Assembly (NCBI RefSeq): GCF_023715105.1 | Contig: NZ_JAMBNO010000004.1 | Location: 155,579 to 219,578 of the forward strand | Origin: Hydrogenophaga intermedia | GTDB taxonomy: Bacteria; Pseudomonadota; Gammaproteobacteria; Burkholderiales; Burkholderiaceae_C | Reading direction: 5' to 3' | DNA: 64,000 bases | Part shown: positions 28,397 to 36,303 of the stretch, in pieces | How the letters are laid out: each line of letters opens with the position of its first letter | Position numbering within the stretch: position 1 is the stretch's first letter | Position numbers and translations under genes: made by a program | Notes under the pieces: model-generated | The model's database searches: none | What the model was told of the DNA's origin: nothing | What the model saw: the letters and a program-made list of their open reading frames with translations, nothing else

Positions 28397-28595
28397 GGGT
28401 TCTCCCGATGGGCTTGGGTTGGCAAAGCACGATCCGAAGGCACGAGGCCATCGACGCTGCGCGAGTGTTCCGCGACGCCGTGGGCCAGCGTTAGCCCGAT
28501 CCTGCGAATGCCTTGCACGATCCTGCAAGCAGCGCCGCGGCCGGACGCGCGCAAAGGCGCGCCGTGGATAGATGGCATACTTACCATCTCTGTCG

Positions 28596-28620
28596 GGGGC
28601 GCGTTCGCACGCGCCCCTTT
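28596..28620 (+). promoter_or_regulatory. leader hairpin before TRAP binding-protein gene
   Basis: A perfect 9-bp GC stem (GGGGCGCGT, 4-nt loop, ACGCGCCCC) followed by TTTG sits 31 bp before the dctP-type ATG. It resembles a weak terminator or attenuator. A small dyad GATGG-N8-CCATC precedes it at 28571-28588. Confidence 0.45.
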
Positions 28621-28650
28621 GTCCTTGAACAACCCTGGAGACTTCCCGAC

Positions 28651-29733
28651 ATGGATCGCCGTTCCCTGATCAAGCACGCCGGCATCGCAGGCGTGCTGAG
28701 CGCTGGCGTTGCCCCCGCCGTTCACGCCCAGGCCGCTGTGCGCTGGCGCCTGGCCTCGAGCTTCCCGAAATCGCTGCCCACCATCTTCGGCTCGGCCGAG
28801 AAGTTCTCCGAGACCGTCAAGGCCCTGTCGGGCGGCAAGTTCGAGGTGTCGATCCATGCGGCCGGCGAGCTGGTGCCCGCCTTCGGCGTGGTGGACGCGC
28901 TGCAGGACAACACGGTCGAGATGGCGCAGACCGCCTCCTACTACTTCACCGGCAAGGACCCGATCTTTGCCTTCGGCTGCGCCGTGCCGTTCGGCCTGAC
29001 CGCGCGCCACATGGACGCCTGGATGGAGCACGGCAATGGCCGCAAGCTCATGGACGAGTTCTATGCGAAGTTCAACATCGTCTCGATGAGCGCGGGCAAT
29101 ACCGGCACCCAGATGGGCGGCTGGTACCGCAAGGAAATCAAGACCGTCAACGACCTCAAGGGCCTGAAGATGCGCCTGGGCGGCGGCCTGTTCGGCGAGT
29201 CCATGGCCAAGCTGGGCGTGGTGGCGCAGAACATGCCCGCCGGTGAGGTGTACCAGGCGCTCGAAAAAGGCACGCTGGACGCCACCGAGTTCGTCGGCCC
29301 GTTCGACGACGAGCGCCTGGGCTTCAACAAGGTCGCGCCCTTCTACCACTACCCCGGTTGGTGGGAAGGCGGCGCCGAGCTGGAGTTCTTCATCAACAAG
29401 AAGGCCTATGACGCGCTGTCGGCCGAGAACAAGGCCATCGTGCGCGCGGCCGGTGCCGTGGCCGCCCGCGACATGACCGCCAAGTACGACGCCCAGAACC
29501 CGATCGCCCTCAAGCGCCTGGTGGCCGGTGGCACCAAGCTGGTGGCCTTCCCGAAGGCGGTGATGGACGCCGGCTTCAAGGCCGCGATGGAAGTGTTCGC
29601 TGCCCACGAGGCCAAGTCGGCCGACTTCAAGAAGATCCACCAGGACATGCGCGCCTTCCAGCGCGACCAGATCCTGTGGAGCCGCTTCTCGGAGTGGCGC
29701 TACGACAGCTACATCACCTCGGCCAAAGTGTGA
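28651..29733 (+). CDS. TRAP transporter substrate-binding protein (DctP-type, orphan)
   Basis: A 360-residue periplasmic receptor of the DctP/TAXI-like TRAP family. It has an N-terminal export signal with RR (MDRRSLIKHAGIAGVLSAGV, cleavage after VHAQA), then two lobes, with the family's conserved Arg in GLKMRLGG and an ETFD-like TEFVGPFDD region. Known relatives bind 2-oxo acids. No dctQ or dctM membrane gene is next to it: downstream is a terminator and then an unrelated gene. It therefore must use membrane subunits encoded elsewhere or have a sensing role. GGAG precedes the ATG. Confidence 0.92.
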   Translation: MDRRSLIKHAGIAGVLSAGVAPAVHAQAAVRWRLASSFPKSLPTIFGSAEKFSETVKALSGGKFEVSIHAAGELVPAFGVVDALQDNTVEMAQTASYYFTGKDPIFAFGCAVPFGLTARHMDAWMEHGNGRKLMDEFYAKFNIVSMSAGNTGTQMGGWYRKEIKTVNDLKGLKMRLGGGLFGESMAKLGVVAQNMPAGEVYQALEKGTLDATEFVGPFDDERLGFNKVAPFYHYPGWWEGGAELEFFINKKAYDALSAENKAIVRAAGAVAARDMTAKYDAQNPIALKRLVAGGTKLVAFPKAVMDAGFKAAMEVFAAHEAKSADFKKIHQDMRAFQRDQILWSRFSEWRYDSYITSAKV

Positions 29734-29734
29734 G

Positions 29735-29820
29735 CCCCCACGCTCCGCCGCTGCGCGGGTCGCTGCCCCCCAAGGGGGCTGATCCGCCTTGGGGCGTCCC
29801 GGCGGCGGATCGTGCCTCGC
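29735..29820. repeat. GC-rich intergenic repeat-like segment
   Basis: The 86 bp after the TRAP gene contain CCCCCCAAGGGGG and CCGCCTTGGGGCG in a form I recognise as common between genes in Comamonadaceae chromosomes. Function unknown; only one copy is evident in this window. Confidence 0.4.
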
Positions 29821-29827
29821 CCGAAGA

Positions 29828-29851
29828 AGCCCGCCCCCGGCGGGCTTTTTT
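29828..29851 (+). terminator. rho-independent terminator
   Basis: AGCCCGCC, a CCC loop and GGCGGGCT form an 8-bp GC stem followed by a T run. It ends the TRAP binding-protein transcript. Confidence 0.85.
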
Positions 29852-29880
29852 CATGGCGCGCCTTCACCGATGATCGGCAC

Positions 29881-30798
29881 ATGACCACCGAACGCCTGCT
29901 CTCCCCTGCGGCCACCGCCGCCGCGCTGCCCTACCCCGCGCTGGCCGACACCATCGCCACGTTGTTGCGCGACACCTCGGTACGCGTGCCCACGCGCACG
30001 GTGCTGCCGCTGCCGCAGGGTGGCAGCTTGTTCCTGATGCCTGCCACCGATGCGCAAGTGGCCATCACCAAGCTCATCACCTACGTGGCCGACAACGCTG
30101 GGCGCGGCCTGCCCGCCATCCAGGGCGACGTGGTGGTGTTCGACGCGCGTGACGGGCGGCGCATCGCCTTGCTGGACGGCCCGACGGTGACGGCGCGGCG
30201 CACCGCCGCCGTCTCGCTGCTGGCGGCGCGCACACTCGCGCCCCGCACCGATGGGCCCATGCTCATCGCCGGTGCCGGCGTGCAGGGCCGCGCCCACCTG
30301 GAGGCCTATGCCGCCGGCCTGGGCGTGCGCCAGGTGCGCGTGGCCTCGCGCAGTGCCGCCAGCGCCGACGCGCTGGTGGCGCATGCGCGATCGATGGGGC
30401 TCGATGCCGAGCGTGTCGACGATGCCGACGCCGCGCTCGCCGACTGCCCGCTGGTGGTGAGCGGCACGCCGGCGCAAAGCGTGGCGCTGCGCGGCGCGCC
30501 GCGCGACGACGCCTTCGTCGCCGCGGTCGGCGCCTTCACACCGCGCATGGCCGAGTGGGACCCAGCGGTGTGTCGCGACATCGCCGCGCGCGGCACGCTG
30601 GTGGTGGACACGCGCGACGCCGACCACGAGGCCGGCGACTTGCTGCAGGCCGGTATCGACGTGACGCGTGTGCCGACGCTGGGCGACATGCTCGATGCGC
30701 CACGCCCACGCGGGCCGGTGTTCTTCAAAAGCTGCGGCTGGGCCGGGTGGGACCTGGCGGCCGCGCGCCTGGCGGTGCTGGCGGCGCTGACGGGCTGA
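29881..30798 (+). CDS. ornithine cyclodeaminase/mu-crystallin-family protein
   Basis: A 305-residue NAD(P)-dependent enzyme with the family's Rossmann motif GAGVQGRAHLEAY, the substrate-side TVTARRTAAVS segment and the C-terminal GDM/ PVFFKSCGWAGWDLAAA region. Members include ornithine cyclodeaminase and ketimine (pyrroline/piperideine-2-carboxylate) reductases. Lack of adjacent arginine genes makes a ketimine reductase role the more likely reading. ATG 29881 is the third of several in-frame candidates and gives the normal N-terminus; the start precedes the family domain directly. Confidence 0.85.
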   Translation: MTTERLLSPAATAAALPYPALADTIATLLRDTSVRVPTRTVLPLPQGGSLFLMPATDAQVAITKLITYVADNAGRGLPAIQGDVVVFDARDGRRIALLDGPTVTARRTAAVSLLAARTLAPRTDGPMLIAGAGVQGRAHLEAYAAGLGVRQVRVASRSAASADALVAHARSMGLDAERVDDADAALADCPLVVSGTPAQSVALRGAPRDDAFVAAVGAFTPRMAEWDPAVCRDIAARGTLVVDTRDADHEAGDLLQAGIDVTRVPTLGDMLDAPRPRGPVFFKSCGWAGWDLAAARLAVLAALTG

Positions 30799-30862
30799 GG
30801 ACTGCCGCCGCTTCACAAGCCCTCCAGGTTGCCCCAGCCGTCGCCGCCGTATCGTTGCGTCC

Positions 30863-32476
30863 ATGTCCAGCAAGCCCGCCCTGCCCTCGGCCCTGGCCCC
30901 GTTGAGCCAGCCTGTCTTTCGCATGCTGTGGCTCACCTGGCTGATGGCCAACATGTGCATGTGGATGAACGACGTGGCGGCGGCGTGGATGATGACCTCG
31001 CTGACCACCACGCCGCTGTGGGTGGCGCTGGTGCAGACGGCGTCCACGTTGCCGGTGTTCCTGCTCGGCCTGCCCAGCGGCGCATTGGCCGACAACCTGG
31101 ACCGCCGGCGCTACTACCTCGTCACGCAACTGTGGGTGGCGGTGGTGTCGGTGCTGCTGAGCGTGGTGGTGCTGTTCGGCACGATGACACCGGCACTGCT
31201 GCTGGCGCTGACCTTTGCCAACGGCATTGGCCTGGCCATGCGCTGGCCCGTGTTCTCGGCCATCGTGCCCGAACTGGTGCCACGCGCCCAGTTGCCCGCC
31301 GCGCTGGCGCTCAATGGCGTGTCGATGAACGCTTCGCGCATCGTCGGCCCGCTGTTGGCCGGGGCGATCATCGCCAGCGCGGGCAGTGCCTGGGTGTTCG
31401 TGCTGAACGCGCTGCTGTCGCTGGTGGCGGCGGTCATCATCCTGCGCTGGCGGCGCGAGCACACGCCGAACCCGCTGGGCCGCGAGCGGCTGTTCACTGC
31501 CATGCGCGTGGGCTGGCAGTACGTGGCGCAGTCGTACCTGCTGCGTGGCGTGCTGCTGCGCATCGCCATCTTCTTCTTCCACTCCACCGCGCTGCTGGCG
31601 CTGTTGGCGCTGCTCGCGCGCGGCATGGACGGCGGCGGGGCCGGCACCTTCACGCTGCTGCTGGCCTGCATGGGCGCGGGGGCCATCGTAGCCACGGTGT
31701 TCCTGCCGCGGCTGCGCGAGCGTTATTCGCGCGACGGCCTGGTGCTGCGCGGCGCGCTGCTGCAGGCCATTGCCATGGCGGTGATGGCCTGGACGCACAA
31801 CCTGTGGCTTGCGGTGCCTGCCATGCTGCTCGGCGGCGCGGCCTGGATCACCACCGCCAACACGCTGAGTGTGTCGATCCAGATGGGCTTGCCCGACTGG
31901 GTGCGCGCGCGCGGCATGTCGATCTACCAGATGGCCATCATGGGCGCGAGCGCGGCGGGCGCCGCACTGTGGGGCCAGATCGCCACCTGGACCACCGTGC
32001 CCACGGCGCTCGGGATTGCCGCCGTGAGCGGACTCATCGCGATGGCCGCCGCCAACCGCTGGCTGCCCGACGCGGGCCTGGAAGACGACCTCACGCCCAA
32101 GCGCATCCTGCCGGCGCCGCGCATCGATTCGCCACCGCCGCAGGGGAACGTGATGGTGACGATCGAGTACCTGATCGACCCGGCCCGCGCCGATGAATTC
32201 CGCGAACTCATGTTCAACGAGAGCCGGCGCAGCCGGCTGCGCCATGGCGCACTCTCGTGGGAGCTGCTGCACGACATCGCCGACCCCGGGCGCTTTGTCG
32301 AGGTCATCGTCGATGAGTCCTGGATCGACCACCTGCGCCGCTTCGACCGCGTGACCGCGTCGGACGTGGCGCTGCGCGACCGAAAACTTGCCTTCCACCG
32401 GGGCGATGCACCGCCGCGCGTGACGCGCAGCCTGATGGAAAGCACGGTGCGCGGGGGCGGTGCCAGCGGGCGCTGA
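30863..32476 (+). CDS. MFS transporter (EntS/MFS_3 type) with C-terminal ferredoxin-like domain
   Basis: A 537-residue protein. Residues about 15-415 form a 12-helix major-facilitator exporter with the motif GALADNLDRRRYYL between TM2 and TM3. The last 100 residues (from MVTIEYLIDPARADEF) are a soluble domain resembling antibiotic-biosynthesis-monooxygenase/EthD ferredoxin-like folds (GALSWELLHDIADPGRFVEV). Proteins with this fusion are annotated in betaproteobacteria as MFS exporters of unknown substrate. The fused domain may sense or modify the cargo. It appears monocistronic. Confidence 0.87.
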   Translation: MSSKPALPSALAPLSQPVFRMLWLTWLMANMCMWMNDVAAAWMMTSLTTTPLWVALVQTASTLPVFLLGLPSGALADNLDRRRYYLVTQLWVAVVSVLLSVVVLFGTMTPALLLALTFANGIGLAMRWPVFSAIVPELVPRAQLPAALALNGVSMNASRIVGPLLAGAIIASAGSAWVFVLNALLSLVAAVIILRWRREHTPNPLGRERLFTAMRVGWQYVAQSYLLRGVLLRIAIFFFHSTALLALLALLARGMDGGGAGTFTLLLACMGAGAIVATVFLPRLRERYSRDGLVLRGALLQAIAMAVMAWTHNLWLAVPAMLLGGAAWITTANTLSVSIQMGLPDWVRARGMSIYQMAIMGASAAGAALWGQIATWTTVPTALGIAAVSGLIAMAAANRWLPDAGLEDDLTPKRILPAPRIDSPPPQGNVMVTIEYLIDPARADEFRELMFNESRRSRLRHGALSWELLHDIADPGRFVEVIVDESWIDHLRRFDRVTASDVALRDRKLAFHRGDAPPRVTRSLMESTVRGGGASGR

Positions 32477-32644
32477 TGCCCGTGCCCGCGGGTGAGCGGC
32501 ACAACGATCGGCGCGCGGCGGGCGTGAACAGGTGCACAGGCCGATCGACAAACGCCGGCCTTGATCGAGAACTCCCGACAGACACCGGGGCGGGCCTTGC
32601 CGACCATGGCGACATTGCGCGTGTCCCACAACAATCGGTGCCAT

Positions 32645-33808
32645 ATGTCGCTCAACAGGGAAACCAGCATCCTGATCCTCGGCGAAAGCTCGGCCGACAC
32701 GGAGGTGGTGTCCAGCGTGCTTCGCCTTGAATACCAGAACCTGAGGACCTGCAGCGATCCGGAGGCCTACTGCCCGATCTTCGACAAGGTCCGCCCGCGG
32801 GTGCTGGTGCTGACCTTCAAGTCGCTCGACACCTGCGAGAGCGTGTACCTGAACCTGCACCGCCGGTCGGCTGTGTTGCAGGGGCTTGTGCACAAGACCG
32901 TCGTGCTGTGCAGCAAGGAGCAGGTGAACCAGGCCTACAAGCTGTGTCACGAGGGAGTGTTCGACGACTACGTGCTGTTCTGGCCCCTGGTGCACGATGT
33001 CAAGCGCCTGCCGATGTCGGTGCACCTGGCGCTGACGGCGCTGGAGCACATGCAGGTCGCGCAGCCCTGGGAAGAGATGGCCGCGCTCGCGCGCAAGGCG
33101 GAGCAACTTGGCGATCGGCTGGCGGAGCAGATCAACAAGGGACGTGCCTTCACGGAAAGCGCACGCTCGATCGCCACCAGCGCCGAGAGCGCCATGTCCG
33201 GGGCACTCAACAAATTCGCGAAAAACTTCGTCGATTCGGTGATCGGCGACGCATCGCTCGTGCAGGATCACGACAGGGCCTCGCGCGAGGTCCGGCGCAT
33301 TGGCGACGCAGTGATCGCGCCGGCCATGGAGCACCTGCTGGAAGCGCAGAAACCGATCCGCCGCTGGGTGGAGACCATCACGGATGAGCTGCAGGGGCCG
33401 CTGGATTCGGCCCGGCAACTGGCGCAATCCGCCAACCGCCTGCGGCAACAGATCCTGCTGGTGGACGATGACGAGTTCGTGCGCAGGATCGTGGCCCACA
33501 TGCTGCGCCAGGCGAACCTCGAGGTGCACGCGGTGTCCACCATCGAGAGCGCCCGCCAGATGCTCAAGGTGTCGCGGCCCGATCTGGTGCTGCTGGACTA
33601 CCTGCTGCCCGATGGCACCGGGGTGGACCTGCTCAAGGAGCTCAAGCAATCGGCGCCGCTGAACAAGGTGCCGGTGGTGATGCTGACCGGCCAGAGCGAC
33701 CGCCAGGTCATCCTCGACTGCCTTTCACACGGCGCCAGCGACTTTGTGGTCAAGCCGGTGCAGCGGAACGCGCTGATCACGAAGGTGCGCGGCTTCGTCG
33801 GCCACTGA
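32645..33808 (+). CDS. response regulator with degenerate N-terminal and canonical C-terminal receiver
   Basis: A 387-residue protein. Residues about 5-125 resemble a receiver (ILILGESSADTEVV) but the phosphoacceptor position reads LVLTFKSLDT, lacking the Asp. A helical middle (about 135-260) probably forms a coiled coil. The C-terminal receiver (about 265-387) is complete: LLVDDDEFVRR acidic pair, LLDYLLPDGTG phosphoacceptor, MLTGQS Thr and VVKPVQ Lys. There is no DNA-binding or enzymatic output domain, so signalling is probably through protein contacts. The ATG at 32645 directly precedes the first receiver; an in-frame ATG at 32606 is possible. No kinase is adjacent. Confidence 0.82.
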   Translation: MSLNRETSILILGESSADTEVVSSVLRLEYQNLRTCSDPEAYCPIFDKVRPRVLVLTFKSLDTCESVYLNLHRRSAVLQGLVHKTVVLCSKEQVNQAYKLCHEGVFDDYVLFWPLVHDVKRLPMSVHLALTALEHMQVAQPWEEMAALARKAEQLGDRLAEQINKGRAFTESARSIATSAESAMSGALNKFAKNFVDSVIGDASLVQDHDRASREVRRIGDAVIAPAMEHLLEAQKPIRRWVETITDELQGPLDSARQLAQSANRLRQQILLVDDDEFVRRIVAHMLRQANLEVHAVSTIESARQMLKVSRPDLVLLDYLLPDGTGVDLLKELKQSAPLNKVPVVMLTGQSDRQVILDCLSHGASDFVVKPVQRNALITKVRGFVGH

Positions 33809-33856
33809 TCGACGGCGCGGCGCCGGCGCGCCGAGGTCGGCTACATTTGCGTCGTC

Positions 33857-34052
33857 GATCGGGAGAGACCGTCGGGCCGCGGTGCGGCCCCGCGGCGCCG
33901 AAGGAGCAACCGCCCCGGAAACTCTCAGGCAAAAGGACCGTTCGATGCGCTTCACACTCTGAAGAGTGGCCAGGTTCGTCACCCGGCCCACCGCAGGAGC
34001 AAACCCGCTGCCGCAAGGCGGGTGAATCTCTCAGGTTCCAAACAGAGGGGGT
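33857..34052 (+). ncRNA. tandem glycine riboswitch
   Basis: The leader of the FAD dehydrogenase gene has two glycine-aptamer-like units. Aptamer 1 (about 33857-33946) shows GGGAGAGACC, CGCCGAAGGAGCAA and CTCTCAGGCAAAAGGACCG. Aptamer 2 (about 33952-34052) shows GCAGGAGCAAACC and AATCTCTCAGGTTCC. These are the conserved core elements of the family. The downstream ATG is 66 bp away. Glycine binding normally turns expression on, which suits an oxidative deaminase of glycine or small amino acids. Confidence 0.92.
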
Positions 34053-34118
34053 CATGGCCAGCACGTGGTGTGCCGGCCGTGCCCATCCCTGTTTGACGGC
34101 ACCTCACGAGAGATTCCC

Positions 34119-35369
34119 ATGGCAAACATCATCGTCATCGGCGGCGGCATCACCGGCGTCACGAGCGCTTACGCCCTGGCCCGGCAGGGTCACCAGGTCA
34201 CCCTGATCGAACGGCACCGCTATGCCGGCATGGAAACCAGCCATGCCAACGGCGGGCAGTTGTCGGCCTCCAATGCCGAAACCTGGACGCACCCGTCCAC
34301 CCTGATCAAGGGCCTGAAGTGGATGCTTCGGCCCGACGCGCCACTGCTGGTGAACCCACGGCCCACCTGGCACAAGCTGAGCTGGTTCGCGGAGTTCGTC
34401 GCCGCGATCCCGAAGTACCGCCACAACACCATCGCCACCGCGCGCCTGGCCATCGAGGCGCGCGATCACCTGTTCTCGTGGGCGCAGGCCGAGGGCGTCG
34501 ACTTCGATCTCGAGCAGCGCGGCATCCTGCACATCTACCGCGACCGCAATGGCTTCGAGCACGCTCGCGAGGTCTCGAAGCTGCTGGCCGAAGGCGGGTT
34601 GCCGCGTCGCGCCGTCACGCCCGATGAAATGCGCGCCATCGAGCCGAGCCTGCAAGGCGAGTACCACGGCGGCTGGTACACCGAGAGCGACAGCACCGGC
34701 GACATCCACAAGTTCACCCACGGCCTGAGCCTGGCCTGTGTGCGCCATGGCGTGCGCCTGCTCAACGGTCAGCAGGTCTCTCGCGTGCGCAGCACCGGCA
34801 CCTCGGCGCAGGTGACGCTGGCCAGTGGCGAGGTGCTGGGCGCCGATGCGGTGGTGGTCTGCGCTGGCGTGCACAGCCGCGCGCTGGCGGCTCAACTGGG
34901 CGATCGGCTCAACGTCTATCCGGTCAAGGGCTACTCGATCACCGTGATGCTGCAGGACGCGAGCAGCCAGGCGGCCGCGCCGCGGGTGAGCCTGCTCGAC
35001 GACGAGACAAAGCTGGTCACGAGCCGCCTCGGCGCGGAGCGCTTTCGCGTCGCCGGCACGGCCGAGTTCAACGGCTTCAACCTCGACATCCGCGCCGACC
35101 GTATCCGCCCGCTGGTGGATTGGGTCAACCGCTGTTTCCCGGGCGTGAGCACACGCCGTGTGGAACCCTGGGCCGGCCTGCGGCCCATGATGCCGGACAT
35201 GATGCCCCGCGTCGGCCCCGGCCGCGCGCCCAACGTGTTCTACAACACGGGCCACGGCCACCTGGGCTGGACCTTGTCGGCCGTGACAGCACACCAGTTG
35301 AGCGCACACGTTGCGCGCTGGGATCAGCATCGCGCACCGCTGCGCCTGCGCGTACCGGCAACGGCCTGA
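34119..35369 (+). CDS. dadA: FAD-dependent D-amino acid dehydrogenase / glycine oxidase-like (DadA family)
   Basis: A 416-residue FAD oxidoreductase of the DAAO/DadA family. The N-terminal dinucleotide motif is GGGITGVTSAYALARQGH, followed by the DadA-type ETSHANGGQLSAS segment and a C-terminal GLRPMMPDMMPRVG plus NTGHGHLGWTLS flavin-binding region. It oxidatively deaminates small D-amino acids, possibly glycine or sarcosine, passing electrons to the respiratory chain. The glycine riboswitch immediately upstream makes glycine or a related amino acid a likely substrate. The gene symbol follows the family; activity on D-alanine is not established. Confidence 0.88.
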   Translation: MANIIVIGGGITGVTSAYALARQGHQVTLIERHRYAGMETSHANGGQLSASNAETWTHPSTLIKGLKWMLRPDAPLLVNPRPTWHKLSWFAEFVAAIPKYRHNTIATARLAIEARDHLFSWAQAEGVDFDLEQRGILHIYRDRNGFEHAREVSKLLAEGGLPRRAVTPDEMRAIEPSLQGEYHGGWYTESDSTGDIHKFTHGLSLACVRHGVRLLNGQQVSRVRSTGTSAQVTLASGEVLGADAVVVCAGVHSRALAAQLGDRLNVYPVKGYSITVMLQDASSQAAAPRVSLLDDETKLVTSRLGAERFRVAGTAEFNGFNLDIRADRIRPLVDWVNRCFPGVSTRRVEPWAGLRPMMPDMMPRVGPGRAPNVFYNTGHGHLGWTLSAVTAHQLSAHVARWDQHRAPLRLRVPATA

Positions 35370-35386
35370 GCAGGCACCCCGCCAGT

Positions 35387-35641
35387 TCAGCGCACGGGCG
35401 GGGCGGTGTGCCGCCCCCCTTGGTAGCCCGGGTGGCGACGGCCGCTCGCGGTCAAGGCATCCTCGACCCGATCGATCGCCTGATCGATCCCGAGGGCGCT
35501 GGGCAGGCTGTGCCTGAAAACGGGGTCGGCGATCTCACCAGCGCCAATGGCGATGACCGCGTCGCCCTGCGGACCACCGCGCAAGCTCGTGGCGCGGTGG
35601 CCGATGTGCATCACACTCGCATCGCCAGGGGGCGGGTTCAT
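35387..35641 (-). CDS. small protein translationally coupled to esterase
   Basis: An 84-residue frame whose ATG at 35641 shares one base with the stop of the upstream esterase (TGATG); a GTG at 35644 is also in frame. I recognise no family. It contains an Ala/Gly-rich start and an amphipathic segment (PSALGIDQAIDRVEDALTA), and no signal peptide or membrane helix. The coupling is the main evidence that it is translated. It is the last gene of the three-gene operon from 37094. Confidence 0.45.
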   Translation of the reverse strand: MNPPPGDASVMHIGHRATSLRGGPQGDAVIAIGAGEIADPVFRHSLPSALGIDQAIDRVEDALTASGRRHPGYQGGRHTAPPVR

Positions 35642-36303
35642 CACAGCGCCTGCGTCTCGCCCAGGCGCCGGGCGATGGCGTCGACCACCCGCGCATCGAT
35701 GGCGTGGGCGAGGCCGGGAAAGCGGTCCAGGCTAGTCCTCGCGCCCAGTGCCCGCAAGTGCCGATCGGCGTCGACCGCCAGTGCCACCGGCATCACCCGG
35801 TCCTCGTCTCCATGCATCAGGTGAATGTTGGTCTCGGGTGGCCGTCGGCGCGGCGCTTGTGCAAAGCGTCCGGCGAGCGAGATCACCCGCCCGGCAAGGG
35901 CGGCGCCAGCCACCTGCGTGGCTTCCAGCGCCATGATGGCGCCTTGCGAGAAGCCAACCAGGGTTGTGTGCGCTGGATCGGCACCCGCCTCGCGCTGCCA
36001 GCAAAGTACCGCCGCCTGGAACGCGGGCATGGCCGCTGCCACGCGTGCCGGGCGGTTCTCTTCCGTCACGCCCAGCACCGAAAACCACTGCCAACCGGCA
36101 CCCACGTCGGCGGGCGAAGGCGAGCGTACGCTGACGACCCAGTCTTGCGCACGTTGCGCCGCCAGCGCCTCGCCCAACGGGCGCAGATCCTCGGCGCGAG
36201 AACCCACGCCGTGAAACAGCAGCACCAGCCCGGCGCTGGGCGCCATCGGGTGCCGCGGCTTGTGGATGACGATGTCGGCCTGCCGGTCGTGCAACATGGT
36301 CAT
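35641..36303 (-). CDS. alpha/beta-hydrolase, phospholipase/carboxylesterase type (YpfH-like)
   Basis: A 220-residue esterase: oxyanion region LLFHGVGSRAED, nucleophile GFSQGA, then HLMHGDEDRVMPV carrying the Asp and LAHAID supplying the His. It matches the short YpfH/acyl-protein-thioesterase group. Its ATG overlaps the stop of the DOPA-dioxygenase-like gene (ATGA). The pairing suggests hydrolysis of an ester or ring-cleavage product, but no substrate can be named. Confidence 0.87.
   Translation of the reverse strand: MTMLHDRQADIVIHKPRHPMAPSAGLVLLFHGVGSRAEDLRPLGEALAAQRAQDWVVSVRSPSPADVGAGWQWFSVLGVTEENRPARVAAAMPAFQAAVLCWQREAGADPAHTTLVGFSQGAIMALEATQVAGAALAGRVISLAGRFAQAPRRRPPETNIHLMHGDEDRVMPVALAVDADRHLRALGARTSLDRFPGLAHAIDARVVDAIARRLGETQAL

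Noticed and set aside
30725..33649. A 974-codon minus-strand open frame opposite the MFS and double-receiver genes
   Set aside because: Composition is His/Arg/Gln-rich and it crosses two recognisable genes on the other strand. A shadow of GC-rich coding.
35387..35800. Frameshifted extension of the esterase into the downstream small frame
   Set aside because: The esterase already has its complete catalytic triad and normal length before the stop, so the small frame is better seen as a separate coupled ORF.
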